From positions 1 to 64,000 of the forward strand of contig NZ_JBGCCT010000010.1 of assembly GCF_041260665.1 (NCBI RefSeq): DNA of 64,000 nucleotides, in the 5' to 3' direction. The notes under the pieces were generated by a model, which made no database searches, was not told where the DNA came from, and saw only the letters and a program-made list of their open reading frames with translations. This stretch comes from Catenulispora sp. GP43 (lineage in GTDB: Bacteria; Actinomycetota; Actinomycetes; Streptomycetales; Catenulisporaceae). Position 1 is the stretch's first letter, and each line of letters starts with the position of its first letter. Positions 7,887-18,160 of this stretch are shown one piece after another. Both the position numbers and the translations under genes were made by a program.

Positions 7887-9548
7887 ATGCGATTGGCGAT
7901 GAAGGCGCATCCGCGGGCCGGCCTGGGCAGGATCATCGAGGACCTGGGCAGCACCCTGCTCGAAGTGGTGTGCGGCGATGCGGTCTCGCAGGCCCAGGTC
8001 GGCGGCGTCGTCATCTACGATCCGCTGGAGGAGCAGGTGTCCTGCCTGGACGCGCTGGTCCTCGGCGTGGGGGTGCGGGAGCCGGCGCCGATCGCCGCGC
8101 TGCTGACCGACCCCGTCATGGCCGGCGCGGCCGCGCTGGTGGTCCGGGCGCCCGTCGTCGCCGATCCGGTGGTCAAAGCCGCGTCCTTGCGCTCGGGCAT
8201 CACGGTGCTGGCTCTGACGCCCGGGGCGACGTGGGCCCAGCTGGCGGCCATGGTCAGGTCGCTGATCGCGGAAGGCGACATCGGCGAGGTGGACACGCCG
8301 ACGATGTTCGGGACGCCGGCCGGCGACTTGTTCGCCCTGGCGAACGCCATCGCGGCACTGCTGGACGCACCGATCACCATCGAGGACCGCGGCAACCGGG
8401 TCCTGGCGTTCTCCGGCCGCCAGGACGAAGCCGACGCCTCGCGGGTGGCGACCATCCTGGGCCGTCAGGTCCCTGAGCAGTACACGCGCATCCTCGAGGA
8501 GCGCGGTGTCTACCAGGCTCTGTACCGCAGCCAGGAACCGGTGTTCGTCGATCCTCTGCCGGACCTGGTGGGCCACGGCGAGATGCCCAGGGCCGTGCAG
8601 GTGGTGCGGGCCGGCGACGAGATCCTCGGCACGATCTGGGCCGCGGTGTCCGCACCGCTGTCGGCCGAGCGTGCGCAGGCGCTCCGCGACGCGGCCAAAC
8701 TCGTCGCCTTGCACATGATGCGGCTGCGTGCCGGAGCCGACGTCGGGCGGCGGCTGCAGGCCGACCTGGTCGCCACCGCGCTGGAGTCCGGGCCCGGCGC
8801 GGCGCAGGCCGTCGCGCGCCTGGGGTTGGCCGAGCGGGCCGCCGTGGTGCTCGCCCTGGACGTCATCGGCTCCCCCGGCGAGCCGTCCGCCGTGCAGCAC
8901 GCGCACCTGGTCGCCGAACGCCAGCGCGTGGCCGACGCGTTCGCGGTGCACCTGACCGCCGTCCATCCGCGCTCGGCCGTGGCCGTCGTCGGCGACGTGA
9001 TCTATGCCATCGTGCCGGTGCCGCAGCAGAGCACCGACGGCGCACAGCGCGTCGCCACGGTGGCGCAGGAGTTCCTGCGGCGCATCGGGATCCGTCACGG
9101 GCTGATCGTCGGCATCGGCGAGGTGGGCACCGGCCACAGCGACCTGTTCCGATCGCGAGCCGGGGCGCACCGGGCACTGAACGTGCTGCGGAAGCGGGAC
9201 GGCGGGGCCTGCGTGGCCTCGATCGGCGATGTCCAGCTCCAAGCACTGCTGGTGGAGATGGCCGAGACGATCGCCGAGCGCGGAGACGCGCTCGGCGGCC
9301 CGGTCGCGCGTCTGGCCCACTACGACTCCCTGCACCGCACCCGCCTGGTCGCCACGCTGCGGGCGTGGCTGGAGGCGTTCGGCGACGTGAACCTCGCTTC
9401 CGCGACGCAGTACGTCCATCCGAACACCTTCCGGTACCGGCTGCGCCGTGTCGCCGAGATCGGCCAGATCGATCTGCACGACGCCGACGCCCGTTTCGCG
9501 GCCATGCTGTACCTCCGGCTGCAACCCCCCGGGCAGCCGACGGCCTGA
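7887..9548 (+). CDS. PucR family transcriptional regulator
   Basis: 553 residues. The N-terminal half carries a PucR-type purine-catabolism-like sensor domain. The C-terminus contains the diagnostic helix-turn-helix of PucR/CdaR proteins (LRAWLEAFGDVNLAS...VHPNTFRYRLRRV near 490-530). A central GGDEF-related region with GIGEVGTG fits the CdaR-like linker. It sits immediately upstream of, and in the same direction as, the D-peptide operon starting at 9810, which makes it the obvious candidate regulator; PucR-family proteins typically activate catabolic operons in response to nitrogenous substrates. ATG 7887 and ATG 7899 are both possible starts. Effector unknown. Confidence 0.85.
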   Translation: MRLAMKAHPRAGLGRIIEDLGSTLLEVVCGDAVSQAQVGGVVIYDPLEEQVSCLDALVLGVGVREPAPIAALLTDPVMAGAAALVVRAPVVADPVVKAASLRSGITVLALTPGATWAQLAAMVRSLIAEGDIGEVDTPTMFGTPAGDLFALANAIAALLDAPITIEDRGNRVLAFSGRQDEADASRVATILGRQVPEQYTRILEERGVYQALYRSQEPVFVDPLPDLVGHGEMPRAVQVVRAGDEILGTIWAAVSAPLSAERAQALRDAAKLVALHMMRLRAGADVGRRLQADLVATALESGPGAAQAVARLGLAERAAVVLALDVIGSPGEPSAVQHAHLVAERQRVADAFAVHLTAVHPRSAVAVVGDVIYAIVPVPQQSTDGAQRVATVAQEFLRRIGIRHGLIVGIGEVGTGHSDLFRSRAGAHRALNVLRKRDGGACVASIGDVQLQALLVEMAETIAERGDALGGPVARLAHYDSLHRTRLVATLRAWLEAFGDVNLASATQYVHPNTFRYRLRRVAEIGQIDLHDADARFAAMLYLRLQPPGQPTA

Positions 9549-9596
9549 CGGCGCTCAGCGCCGAGTGTCGCACCGCGCGCCGCATCGACCCCTGAA

Positions 9597-9634
9597 TCAG
9601 GATTCTGAGTCAGGGGCCTGAGGCAGAATCCTGA
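9597..9634. terminator. Compound hairpin between pucR-like gene and the peptide operon
   Basis: TCAGGATTCTG (9597-9607) pairs perfectly with CAGAATCCTGA (9624-9634), and the 16-nt loop itself holds TCAG/CTGA. The segment is built from imperfect copies of CTGAxTCAGG. It may terminate the regulator transcript or act as an operator of the regulator; sequence alone does not decide. Confidence 0.5.
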
Positions 9635-9809
9635 GTCGGCAGCCGGCGTCCCGCGCAGACGATCTTCGTCCTCCTCGACAGATTCCGTCGCGCGGCCTTA
9701 TCCGCCCGGACGAAGCCTCGGCCCGATCGGCGGACATACCCTCGGCACACCGATCCGTGAACCCCTGAACCAGACGGCGGAAGCGACCGCCAGAGACGGA
9801 TGACGCATC

Positions 9810-10994
9810 ATGATCTCGACTCGACGTTCGGTACTCAAAGCGGGACTGGCCGGTCTCATCGTCGCCCAAGGCTCTGTGGCGTTCGCCGGCACGGGCCGGA
9901 ACCAGACATTCGATCAGTGGCTGCACGACTTCGAGGCGGGCATGCCGGCGCGGCTGGCGGCCGCCCACGTCGCGGGGGTCGAGGTCGCGATCGTGTCCAA
10001 GAACGCCCCGACACCCTACGCGGCGGCCTTCGGCTACGCCGACATCGCCGCGGACCGGATGCTCACCCCGACCACGCCCATGCACCTGGCGTCGGTCAGC
10101 AAGCTGTTCACCGCCTCGGCGCTGGTCCAGCTGTTCGAGCGCTGCGGCCTGGACCGGCACGACGACGTCAACAGTTTCATCGACTTCCCGGTGCGCAACC
10201 CGGCCTACCCGAACGTGCCGATCACCCCGCACGAGTTGGTCACTCACACCTCCAGCATCTCGGACGACAACTACGTGGGCTTCGACACCGTCGGGGACCC
10301 GAAGGAAAGCCTGTCGGACTTCCTGCGCGACTACCTCGTGCCCGGTGGCAAGCACTACTCGCCGAAGAAGTCGTACCTCCCCAAGCACAAGCCGGCCACG
10401 TATTTCAGCTACTCCGATGTAGGCATGGCCCTGGCCGGCTATGTCGTCGAGTGCGTCAGCGGACAGGATTTCGCCGCCTACACGGAGGCGAACGTGTTGG
10501 AGCCGCTCGGCATCACCGGCGCGCACTGGTACCTGCGGCAGTTCGCGCCGGGCGTACTGGCCGTGCCGTATGAGTTCAAGAACGGCGCTTTGGCCGCGCT
10601 GCCCCAGATGAGCTATCCGGACGTCCCCGCCGGCGCCCTGCGCTGCTCGGTGACCGATCTGGCGACGAGCCTGCGCGCGATGATCGGCGGGGCGATCGGC
10701 ACGCCCCCGATCCTGTCCGCGGCCGACGTCGCCGACATGCTGCGCCCCCAGGTCAGCCCGAAGATCGTGCCCTACCAGGGGCTCGGCTGGGTCCAGGAGG
10801 TCGTGTCCGGGCACCCGTACGTCGGCCACTCCGGCTCTGACATCGGGTTCGCGAACATGGTGGTCCTGACGGAAGACCAGAACCACGCCGTCGCCGTGCT
10901 GATCAACACCGACGAGGGCGACGGGTCGGCGGTCACCGACTTCAGGGCCTCGGTCACGACGGATCTCGTCCATGGGGCGCAACTCCTGGGCTAG
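9810..10994 (+). CDS. Tat-exported class C beta-lactamase-fold serine hydrolase (putative D-aminopeptidase/DD-peptidase)
   Basis: 394 residues with a twin-arginine signal (STRRSVLKAGLAGLIVA, cleavage near residue 27). The penicilloyl-serine-transferase motifs are in place: S95-x-x-K98 (SVSK), Y201-S-D203 (the YxN equivalent, with Asp in place of Asn) and H340-S-G342 (the KTG equivalent). Members include class C beta-lactamases, DD-carboxypeptidases and D-aminopeptidases. As first gene of an operon for dipeptide import and D-residue processing it most likely trims D-amino-acid-containing peptides outside the cell before uptake. True beta-lactamase activity is less likely from context. The downstream permease starts 47 nt later. 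Confidence 0.8.
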   Translation: MISTRRSVLKAGLAGLIVAQGSVAFAGTGRNQTFDQWLHDFEAGMPARLAAAHVAGVEVAIVSKNAPTPYAAAFGYADIAADRMLTPTTPMHLASVSKLFTASALVQLFERCGLDRHDDVNSFIDFPVRNPAYPNVPITPHELVTHTSSISDDNYVGFDTVGDPKESLSDFLRDYLVPGGKHYSPKKSYLPKHKPATYFSYSDVGMALAGYVVECVSGQDFAAYTEANVLEPLGITGAHWYLRQFAPGVLAVPYEFKNGALAALPQMSYPDVPAGALRCSVTDLATSLRAMIGGAIGTPPILSAADVADMLRPQVSPKIVPYQGLGWVQEVVSGHPYVGHSGSDIGFANMVVLTEDQNHAVAVLINTDEGDGSAVTDFRASVTTDLVHGAQLLG

Positions 10995-11041
10995 GGCCAG
11001 TGCTTGGACAGCTCTCCGGACAGCTCTGAGGAAGCGACACC

Positions 11042-12034
11042 ATGACGACGATTCTGGAACCGGGCCCGTCACCGGCGGCCGAGCCGCGAGCCGCGGCGCC
11101 GCCCGGCAAGGCCATCGAGGGCCGCTCCCCGGGCCGGATCGCCCTGGGCCGCCTGAAGAAGGACAAGGTCGCGATGGCCGGCGGGGTGACTGTCATCCTG
11201 CTCATCCTGACCGCGGTCTTCGCGCCGCAACTGTGCTCGCTCACCGGCAACGATCCGTACACCACGCACACGAAGCTCATCAACCCGAACCTGCAGATCC
11301 CCAGCGGCGGATTCGGCGGGATGAGCTCGCAGCACATCCTCGGGGTGGACGTGCCGACCGGCCGCGACCTGTTCGCCCGGGTCGTCTACGGCGCCCGGAC
11401 CTCGCTGGGCATCGCCGGATTGGCCACCCTGGTCGCGATCCTGATCGGGGTCGGCCTCGGGATGGTCGCCGGCTACTTCGGCGGCCTGGTCGACTCGGTG
11501 ATCAGCCGGACTATGGACGTGATGCTCGCGTTCCCGCTGTTCCTGTTCGCGATCTCGCTGTCCGGGGTGCTCGGCTACTCGGCCTTCGGGCTGACCGGCA
11601 ACACGCTGCGGATCGTGCTGCTGATCGTCATCATCGGCTTCTTCTCCTGGCCGTACATCGGCCGCATCGTGCGCGGACAGACCCTGGCGCTGCGCGAACG
11701 CGAGTTCGTGGAGGCGGCGCGCGCCCTGGGCGCCACGCCCGCGCGGATCATCCTCCGGGAGATCCTGCCCAACCTGACGGCGCCGATTCTGGTCTACGCG
11801 ACACTGCTCATCCCGTCGAACATCCTGTTCGAGGCATCGCTGTCCTACCTGGGAGTCGGCATCCGCTCTCCCATGCCGTCCTGGGGCGAGATGGTCAACG
11901 AGGCGATCGGCCTGTACCAGGTCGACCCGGAGTTCCTGATCGTCCCCGGCACGGCCATCTTCCTCACCGTGCTCGCCTTCAACCTGCTCGGCGACGGACT
12001 GCGCGACGCCTTCGATCCCAAGGCCGGTCGCTGA
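11042..12034 (+). CDS. Dipeptide/oligopeptide ABC transporter permease (DppC/OppC type)
   Basis: 330 residues with a Pro/Ala-rich cytoplasmic N-terminus followed by about six transmembrane helices. The EAA loop (EFVEAARALGATPARIILREILPN, about residues 220-243) couples the permease to the ATPases. The large extracytoplasmic loop after the first helix and the C-terminal LGDGLRDAFDPK are typical of DppC/OppC. It forms the membrane channel with the DppB-like protein at 13860. RBS GAGGAAG precedes ATG 11042. It is placed between the serine hydrolase and the binding protein, an order different from the classic dppABCDF. Confidence 0.93.
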   Translation: MTTILEPGPSPAAEPRAAAPPGKAIEGRSPGRIALGRLKKDKVAMAGGVTVILLILTAVFAPQLCSLTGNDPYTTHTKLINPNLQIPSGGFGGMSSQHILGVDVPTGRDLFARVVYGARTSLGIAGLATLVAILIGVGLGMVAGYFGGLVDSVISRTMDVMLAFPLFLFAISLSGVLGYSAFGLTGNTLRIVLLIVIIGFFSWPYIGRIVRGQTLALREREFVEAARALGATPARIILREILPNLTAPILVYATLLIPSNILFEASLSYLGVGIRSPMPSWGEMVNEAIGLYQVDPEFLIVPGTAIFLTVLAFNLLGDGLRDAFDPKAGR

Positions 12035-12085
12035 CCCGGCGAGACGGCGAGACCCGAACCAGAAGACAAAGAGGTTCACACACGC

Positions 12086-13846
12086 ATGCCCAAACCACGA
12101 ATCGCCGCCTGCGCGGCGGCCGCAGCGCTGGCGCTCGGCGCCGCGGCCTGCGGCGGCGGGCCCACCGGCACTACCGGAGCCCATGCCTCGGCGGCCTACG
12201 ACCTCGGCGTGACCGGGATCGTGAACAAGACCTCGGCCGCCGTCCACGGCACGCTCCGGATGGAGCAGTCCTCTGACCTGCAGTCCACCGACCCGGGCAA
12301 CACCTACTTCGGGGCCGACTGGGACGTGCTGCGGCTCTACACCCGCTCGCTGGTCACGTTCGCCGAGGGCCCCGGCCCGGTGAAGCTGGTCCCGGACCTG
12401 GCCACCGACCTCGGCACCATGAGCCCGGACGGCTTGACCTGGACCTTGCACCTGGTCAAGGGCGCGACGTACACGGACGGCTCCCCGATCACCGCGCAGG
12501 ACGTCGCCTACGGCATCGAGCGCTCGAACTGGGGCCAGGACGTCCTGCCGAACGGCCCGACCTACTTCAAGCAGCTGCTCACGGACACCACGAACTACCA
12601 GGGTCCGTACAAGGACAAGAACCCGGCCGACCATCCCTCGGGCATCGACACGCCGGACAGCGACACCATCGTCTTCCACCTGGTCAAGCCGTTCGCGGAC
12701 TTCGACGACGTGCTGACGCTGCCGTCGACCGTTCCGGTCCCGCGGGCCAAGGACACCGGCGCCACCTACTACGAGCACGTACTGTCCTCCGGTGCTTACA
12801 CGTTCGACTCGTACACCGTGGGCAAGGAACTGGACCTGTCTGCGTCCCCGAACTTCAACGCCGCCTCGGACCCGCTGCACCTGCACGTCGCGCACGCCGC
12901 CAGGATCGTGGACAAGGTCGACGTCAGCGCGCAGACGGTCGATCAGGACTTGACGCACGGCACCACCGACATCGACCAGGCCGGCGGCGGCGTCCAGACC
13001 GCGACGCAGTCGCAGGTGCTGGGCAACCCCAGGCTCAAGGCCCAGGCCGACGACCCGATCACCGGGTTGCTGACCTATCTGACGATCAACACGACGATCA
13101 AGCCCTTCGACAACATCGACTGCCGCAAGGCCGTGGAATGGGCGATCGACAAGACCGCGGTGCAGACCGCGTTCGGCGGCGGCATCGGCGGCGGCGACAT
13201 CGCCACCACGGTGCTGCCCCCGACCGTCCCTGGCTACGTCCAGCAGGACCTGTACCAGACTCCGGGCCACGCCGGCGACCTGGCCAAGGCCAGAGCCGAG
13301 ATCGCGACCTGCAAGGCCGCCGAGCACGTCACCGACATCGCCACCCAGGTGGGCTACTACATCGACCAGCCGAAGGACAAGCCGGTCGCGGACGTCGTCC
13401 AGCAGAATCTGGCCGCCATCGGCATCACGGTGACCGAGGACGGCTTCAAGTACAGCCAGCTCTCGATAAAGGCCGGCAGCCAGTCTTACGTCAAGCAGAA
13501 CAACGAGGCGCTGTTCATCACCTCGTGGGCCGCCGACTTCCCGTCAGGGTACGGATTCCTGGACCAGATCCTCACCCCGGACGGCATCAAGTCGACCGGT
13601 GAGAGCAACTATTCCGAACTCGACGACCCGGTCATCGACTCGCTGATGGCCACCGCGCTCAAGACCACCGATCCGGACGCCCGCAACGCGCTGTACGCCC
13701 AGATCGACCAGCAGGCGCTGAAGGACGCGGCACTGGTCCCGATGATCGACACCCGCGCCCTGATGCTGCGCCCGTCGAACCTCACGAACGCCTATATCGA
13801 GCAGGCGTACGGCATGTACGACTACCAGGCGCTCGGCGTCCAGTGA
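12086..13846 (+). CDS. Peptide ABC transporter substrate-binding lipoprotein (SBP family 5)
   Basis: 586 residues. The N-terminus is a lipoprotein signal with a lipobox ending AAAC at about residue 21, so the mature protein is anchored outside the membrane. Family 5 extracellular solute-binding features include the DLQSTDPGNTYFGADW and VPDLATDLGTMSPDGLTWTFHL-like segments near the start and a C-terminal NALYAQIDQQALKDAALVPM stretch. It captures di- or oligopeptides for the DppB/C-type channel; the neighbouring enzymes suggest ligands containing D-residues. The gene follows the permease after 51 nt and precedes the second permease after 13 nt. Confidence 0.93.
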   Translation: MPKPRIAACAAAAALALGAAACGGGPTGTTGAHASAAYDLGVTGIVNKTSAAVHGTLRMEQSSDLQSTDPGNTYFGADWDVLRLYTRSLVTFAEGPGPVKLVPDLATDLGTMSPDGLTWTLHLVKGATYTDGSPITAQDVAYGIERSNWGQDVLPNGPTYFKQLLTDTTNYQGPYKDKNPADHPSGIDTPDSDTIVFHLVKPFADFDDVLTLPSTVPVPRAKDTGATYYEHVLSSGAYTFDSYTVGKELDLSASPNFNAASDPLHLHVAHAARIVDKVDVSAQTVDQDLTHGTTDIDQAGGGVQTATQSQVLGNPRLKAQADDPITGLLTYLTINTTIKPFDNIDCRKAVEWAIDKTAVQTAFGGGIGGGDIATTVLPPTVPGYVQQDLYQTPGHAGDLAKARAEIATCKAAEHVTDIATQVGYYIDQPKDKPVADVVQQNLAAIGITVTEDGFKYSQLSIKAGSQSYVKQNNEALFITSWAADFPSGYGFLDQILTPDGIKSTGESNYSELDDPVIDSLMATALKTTDPDARNALYAQIDQQALKDAALVPMIDTRALMLRPSNLTNAYIEQAYGMYDYQALGVQ

Positions 13847-13859
13847 GGGCTCCGACACC

Positions 13860-14870
13860 ATGCTGACTTTCATCGTTCGGCGCCTGTTCGCCGTGGTCGG
13901 ACTGCTGCTCGTCGTCGCGTTGGTGACGATGGTCATCTTCTATGAGATACCGCAGTGGGGCGGGCAGACGCCGGCCACCATGGCGGTCCAGTACGTGGGC
14001 AAACAGCCCTCGCCGGCGGCGATACAGGGGGTGATCCACCGTTTCGGCTTCGACCGGTCGTTCCTGGTCCAGTACATCGACTACGTACGCACCATCGTCA
14101 CCGGCACCACGTTCAGCGACGGCACCCAGGACATCGCCTGCCACGCCCCCTGCTTCGGCTACTCGTTCAGGAACTACCAGCAGGTCTGGCCCACGATCCT
14201 GAGCGACCTGCCGGTCACCTTCTCCATCGCGGTGGGCGCCGGCGTCCTGTGGCTGTTCTTCGGCGTCGCCTCGGGTCTGGCCTCGGCCGTGCGCAAGGGC
14301 TCGCTGCTCGACCGGGCGTCGATGACCGTCGCCCTGCTCGGCATCTCGCTGCCGGTCTACTTCCTCGCGCCGCTGCTGTCCCTGCCGCTGGCCTACCGGT
14401 GGTCGATCCTGCCGACGCCGGGCAGCTACGTCGGCATCCTGTCCGACCCGGGCCAGTGGTTCCTGGACATGATCCTGCCCTGGACCTGTCTGGCCTTCGG
14501 CCTGGCCGCCCTCTACACCCGTCTGACCCGGGCCGGGATGCTCGACGTGCTGAGCGAGGATTTCGTGCGCACCGCGCGGGCGAAGGGCCTGTCCGAGCGC
14601 CGGGTGATCCTCAAGCACGCGCTGCGGGCCGCGATCACCCCGATCATCACGATCTTCGGCATGGACTTCGCCACCGTGCTCGGCGGCGCGGTGCTGGTCG
14701 AGATCACCTTCTCCATGAAGGGGATCGGCTTCCTGGCCATCACCTCGATCCAGAACGGCGACTTCCCGATGATGATGGGCGTCACCTTGTTCGCCGCCGC
14801 GTTCATCGTGCTGGCCAACCTCCTGGTCGACGTCATGTACGCGGTGGCAGACCCGCGGGTGCGGCTGTGA
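13860..14870 (+). CDS. Dipeptide/oligopeptide ABC transporter permease (DppB/OppB type)
   Basis: 336 residues with the characteristic N-terminal MLTFIVRRLFAVVGLLLVVA membrane entry, six predicted helices and an EAA motif (DFVRTARAKGLSERRVILKHALRAA, about 228-252). The C-terminus [18 protein letters not shown] is diagnostic for DppB/OppB. It pairs with the DppC-like permease at 11042. Its TGA overlaps the GTG start of the next gene (GTGA at 14867-14870), showing translational coupling with the ATPase. Confidence 0.94.
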   Translation: MLTFIVRRLFAVVGLLLVVALVTMVIFYEIPQWGGQTPATMAVQYVGKQPSPAAIQGVIHRFGFDRSFLVQYIDYVRTIVTGTTFSDGTQDIACHAPCFGYSFRNYQQVWPTILSDLPVTFSIAVGAGVLWLFFGVASGLASAVRKGSLLDRASMTVALLGISLPVYFLAPLLSLPLAYRWSILPTPGSYVGILSDPGQWFLDMILPWTCLAFGLAALYTRLTRAGMLDVLSEDFVRTARAKGLSERRVILKHALRAAITPIITIFGMDFATVLGGAVLVEITFSMKGIGFLAITSIQNGDFPMMMGVTLFAAAFIVLANLLVDVMYAVADPRVRL

Positions 14871-15925
14871 CGGCCGGGGGCGGTCGTCCGTTCCTCGACG
14901 TACGCGACCTGCGGGTGCACTTCAGCACCGACGACGGCCTGGTCAAGTCGGTCGACGGGATCACCTTCTCCCTCGAGCGCGGCCGGACCCTGGGCATCGT
15001 GGGCGAGTCCGGTTCGGGCAAGTCGGTCACCTCGCTGTCCCTGCTCGGCCTGCACCGCAAGGCTGACCGCAAGGGGCGCGGCGGGGCCCGGATCACCGGC
15101 GAGATCTGGCTCGACGACGAGGAGCTGATCGGCGCCGAGGCCACCCGGATCAGGGCACTGCGCGGCGACAAGATGGCGATGATCTTCCAGGACCCGCTGT
15201 CCGCACTGCACCCGTACTACACCGTCGGAGCGCAGATCGCCGAGGCCTACCGGGTGCACAACAAGCAGGCGTCCAAGGCGGAAGCGCGCAAGCGCACCAT
15301 CGAGATGCTCGACCGGGTCGGCATCCCGCAGCCGGACTCCCGGGTCGACGACTACCCGCACCAGTTCTCCGGCGGTATGCGCCAGCGCGCGATGATCGCC
15401 ATGGCTCTCGTGTGCAACCCGCGGCTGCTGATCGCGGACGAGCCGACCACCGCGTTGGACGTGACCGTGCAGGCGCAGATCCTGGACCTGATGCGGGACC
15501 TGCAGCGGGAGTTCGACTCCGCGCTGATCCTCATCACCCACGACCTCGGCGTGGTGGCCGAACTGGCCGACGACATCATGGTGATGTACGGCGGCAAGGC
15601 GGTCGAGTACGGCACCGCCGAGACCGTCTTCAGCCGGCCGGAGCACCCCTACACCTGGGGCCTGCTCGGCTCGATGCCGCGCATCGACCGGGAGGTCCAG
15701 GACCGGCTGGTGCCCATCCGGGGCAACCCGCCGTCGCTGATCAACGTGCCCTCCGGCTGCGCCTTCCATCCGCGCTGCGCTTTCGTCGAGCAGGTCGGCC
15801 GGGACGCGTGCCGGACGCTGGGGCCCGAGCTGCTCGCGGCCGGCCCCGACCATCCGGTGCGCTGCCACCTGCCGTCGGACCGGCGGCGGGAGCTGTTCGA
15901 CCAGGAGATCGCCCCGCGGCTGTGA
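14867..15925 (+). CDS. Peptide ABC transporter ATP-binding protein (DppD/OppD type)
   Basis: 352 residues starting at the GTG that overlaps the upstream stop. Walker A GESGSGKS (about residues 46-53), Q-loop in [15 protein letters not shown] signature [15 protein letters not shown], Walker [13 protein letters not shown] and the switch histidine in LITHDLG are all present. The C-terminal oligopeptide-transporter domain carries the Cys-rich [13 protein letters not shown]...CR segment of the Opp/Dpp family, which in characterised members holds an iron-sulfur cluster or structural cysteines. It forms an ATPase heterodimer with the protein at 15981. Confidence 0.94.
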   Translation: MTAGGGRPFLDVRDLRVHFSTDDGLVKSVDGITFSLERGRTLGIVGESGSGKSVTSLSLLGLHRKADRKGRGGARITGEIWLDDEELIGAEATRIRALRGDKMAMIFQDPLSALHPYYTVGAQIAEAYRVHNKQASKAEARKRTIEMLDRVGIPQPDSRVDDYPHQFSGGMRQRAMIAMALVCNPRLLIADEPTTALDVTVQAQILDLMRDLQREFDSALILITHDLGVVAELADDIMVMYGGKAVEYGTAETVFSRPEHPYTWGLLGSMPRIDREVQDRLVPIRGNPPSLINVPSGCAFHPRCAFVEQVGRDACRTLGPELLAAGPDHPVRCHLPSDRRRELFDQEIAPRL

Positions 15926-15980
15926 GCCGTGGCCCTGAAGGCGTTCTCGACCTGTCTGCCCGCCGTCCTTGGAGTCTCCC

Positions 15981-17024
15981 GTGAGCACCACACCAACCGA
16001 CCGCCAACCGGCGCCCATCGACACCGAGGCGCTGCTGACCGTCACCGGTCTGCAGAAGCACTTCCCCATCCGGCGCGGGATGTTCCAGCGCACCGTCGGC
16101 GCGGTCAAGGCCGTGGACGGCATCGACCTGTCCATCAAGCCGAGGGAGACCCTGGGCCTGGTGGGCGAGTCCGGCTGCGGCAAGTCCACCGCCGGCCGGG
16201 TGCTGACCAAGCTGCAGGAGCCGACCGGCGGTCGGATGGTCTTCGAGGGCCGGGACATCACCAGCCTGTCCCAGGGCGCGTTCCGGCCGCTGCGCAGCGA
16301 CATCCAGATGGTGTTCCAGGACCCGCAGTCCTCGCTCAACCCGCGGCACACAGTCGGCACGATCGTCGGCGCGCCGTTCAAGATCCAGGATCTCGACCCG
16401 CCGCAGGGCGTCAAGCGCGCGGTGCAGGACCTGCTGGAGCTGGTCGGCCTGTCACCCGAGCACTACAACCGGTACCCGCACGAGTTCTCCGGCGGCCAGC
16501 GCCAGCGCATCGGCATCGCCCGCGCACTGGCCCTCAAGCCCAAGCTGATCGTCGCCGACGAACCGGTCTCCGCCCTGGACGTGTCCATCCAGGCGCAGGT
16601 GGTGAATCTGTTCGAGGACCTGCAAGCGGAACTGGGCCTGGCCTACGTGTTCATCGCGCACGATCTGTCCGTGGTCCGGCACATCTCCGACCGGGTCGCG
16701 GTGATGTACCTGGGCAAGATCGTCGAGATCGCCCCGCGGGACGATGTGTACAGCCGCCCGCTACACCCGTATACCAACGCGCTGCTGTCCGCCGTGCCGA
16801 TCCCCGACCCGCGCCGCAAGGACGTCGAAACCCGCGCCGGCCGCGAGCGCATCCGTCTGACCGGCGACGTACCCTCGCCGATCGACCCGCCGTCCGGCTG
16901 CCGGTTCCGCACCCGTTGTTGGAAGGCGCAGGAGATCTGCACGGCCGAGGAGCCGCCGCTGCTGCGGATCGCGACGGCCGGACCGGGGCACCAGGTGGCC
17001 TGCCACTTCCCGGTGGAGCACTGA
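15981..17024 (+). CDS. Peptide ABC transporter ATP-binding protein (DppF/OppF type)
   Basis: 347 residues from GTG 15981, preceded by GGAG at 6-nt spacing; an upstream TTG at 15969 is a poorer choice. It has Walker [10 protein letters not shown]-loop [16 protein letters not shown] (the DppF hallmark SSLNPR), signature [15 protein letters not shown], Walker [13 protein letters not shown] and IAHDLS. The C-terminal [17 protein letters not shown] segment repeats the family cysteine pattern. It completes the five-component importer. Confidence 0.94.
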   Translation: MSTTPTDRQPAPIDTEALLTVTGLQKHFPIRRGMFQRTVGAVKAVDGIDLSIKPRETLGLVGESGCGKSTAGRVLTKLQEPTGGRMVFEGRDITSLSQGAFRPLRSDIQMVFQDPQSSLNPRHTVGTIVGAPFKIQDLDPPQGVKRAVQDLLELVGLSPEHYNRYPHEFSGGQRQRIGIARALALKPKLIVADEPVSALDVSIQAQVVNLFEDLQAELGLAYVFIAHDLSVVRHISDRVAVMYLGKIVEIAPRDDVYSRPLHPYTNALLSAVPIPDPRRKDVETRAGRERIRLTGDVPSPIDPPSGCRFRTRCWKAQEICTAEEPPLLRIATAGPGHQVACHFPVEH

Positions 17025-17065
17025 GCGCCGTGGCTACTTCATCCGATCCGACCAGGAGCCTCATC

Positions 17066-18160
17066 ATGACCACGTCCGCGTTCGGCATGCCCGATCGCCT
17101 CGATCCCGCGACGCTGGAGCTGCACCAGCGTGCGGTGGTCGCCGACACCCACAACGATCTGCTGTGTTCGGTGGTCCTGCGGCCGGTGGCGCAGTGGCCG
17201 GACTACTTTCGCGCGCAGTGGCTCCCGCAGTTGCGCGCCGGCGGCGTGGACATCCAGGTGCTGCCGGTGTTCATCGACGACGCCTACCGGCCCGAGGGAG
17301 CGTTGCGCGAGACGCTGCGCATGATCGAGGCGGCGCACCGGATCGCCGAGGGCAACGCCGACGAGGTCAGTCTGTGTCTGGACGGCGCCGACATCGACCG
17401 CGCGCTTGAGGCCGGGAAGATCGCCCTGGTCCTGGCGTTGGAAAGCGCGCCTGGCATCGACGCCGACATCGAACTGCTCACCACGCTGTTCCGGCTCGGC
17501 GTCCGGGTCGCGTCGCTGGCGCACTTCGGCCGTACGCCGCTGGCCGACGGTTCGGCGGAGGATGCCGCGGGCAGCCGGCTGACCACCGCCGGGGTCGAGG
17601 CGCTGGCCGAGATGGAGCGTCTGGGCATGATGTTCGACGTCTCCCACCTCGGCGCGGCCGGCGTCGACCACGTACTCGAACTTGCGACGCGACCGGTGAT
17701 GGCCACGCATTCCTCGGCCCGGACGCTGTGCGACCACCACCGCAACCTCACCGACGCGCGCCTGGCTGCCATCGCGGCCGGTGGCGGCGTAGTGTGCGTG
17801 AACTTCTTCCCGGGGTTCCTCGACGAGCACGAGCCGTCGATCTCCCGGCTCGTCGACCACATCGAGCACATCGGGAAGGTCGCCGGCACGGGCCATGTCG
17901 GCATCGGCCCGGACTTCGTGCTCGAAATGCTGCTCGACGTGGTCCCAGGCGGGGTCGACGTCGGGCTGGTGGGCGGCTGCGATCCGTTCGCCACGCTGCC
18001 GGGCCTGGCCGGGCCCGCCGGTCTGCCGCTGCTCACCGCCGAGCTGCTGGCACGCGGCATGGACGAGGCGGTCGTGGCCGCCACACTCGGCGGCAACGTC
18101 CTGCGGCTGTTCCGGGCCGAACTCGGTGTGCCCGCCGACCGCCGCGGGGCCGCCGCGTGA
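17066..18160 (+). CDS. Membrane dipeptidase / renal dipeptidase family (M19) metallo-dipeptidase
   Basis: 364 residues from ATG 17066, with AGGAG 7 nt upstream. The binuclear zinc ligands of the amidohydrolase-related M19 family are visible: D27-T-H29-N-D31, the bridging glutamate in ALESA (about E126), H194 in DVSHL, H215 in ATHSSAR, and D283 in GPDF. No signal peptide, so it should work in the cytoplasm on imported dipeptides. M19 enzymes, including characterised Streptomyces members, prefer L-Xaa-D-Xaa dipeptides, which fits this operon. The stop overlaps the GTG of the next gene. Confidence 0.9.
   Translation: MTTSAFGMPDRLDPATLELHQRAVVADTHNDLLCSVVLRPVAQWPDYFRAQWLPQLRAGGVDIQVLPVFIDDAYRPEGALRETLRMIEAAHRIAEGNADEVSLCLDGADIDRALEAGKIALVLALESAPGIDADIELLTTLFRLGVRVASLAHFGRTPLADGSAEDAAGSRLTTAGVEALAEMERLGMMFDVSHLGAAGVDHVLELATRPVMATHSSARTLCDHHRNLTDARLAAIAAGGGVVCVNFFPGFLDEHEPSISRLVDHIEHIGKVAGTGHVGIGPDFVLEMLLDVVPGGVDVGLVGGCDPFATLPGLAGPAGLPLLTAELLARGMDEAVVAATLGGNVLRLFRAELGVPADRRGAAA

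Noticed and set aside
9810-10994. Antibiotic-resistance class C beta-lactamase
   Set aside because: YSD in place of YxN and the peptide operon context favour a peptidase.
11069-13327. 752-residue minus-strand open frame
   Set aside because: Low-complexity Arg/Gly/Val-rich antisense of the permease and binding-protein genes, caused by high GC content.
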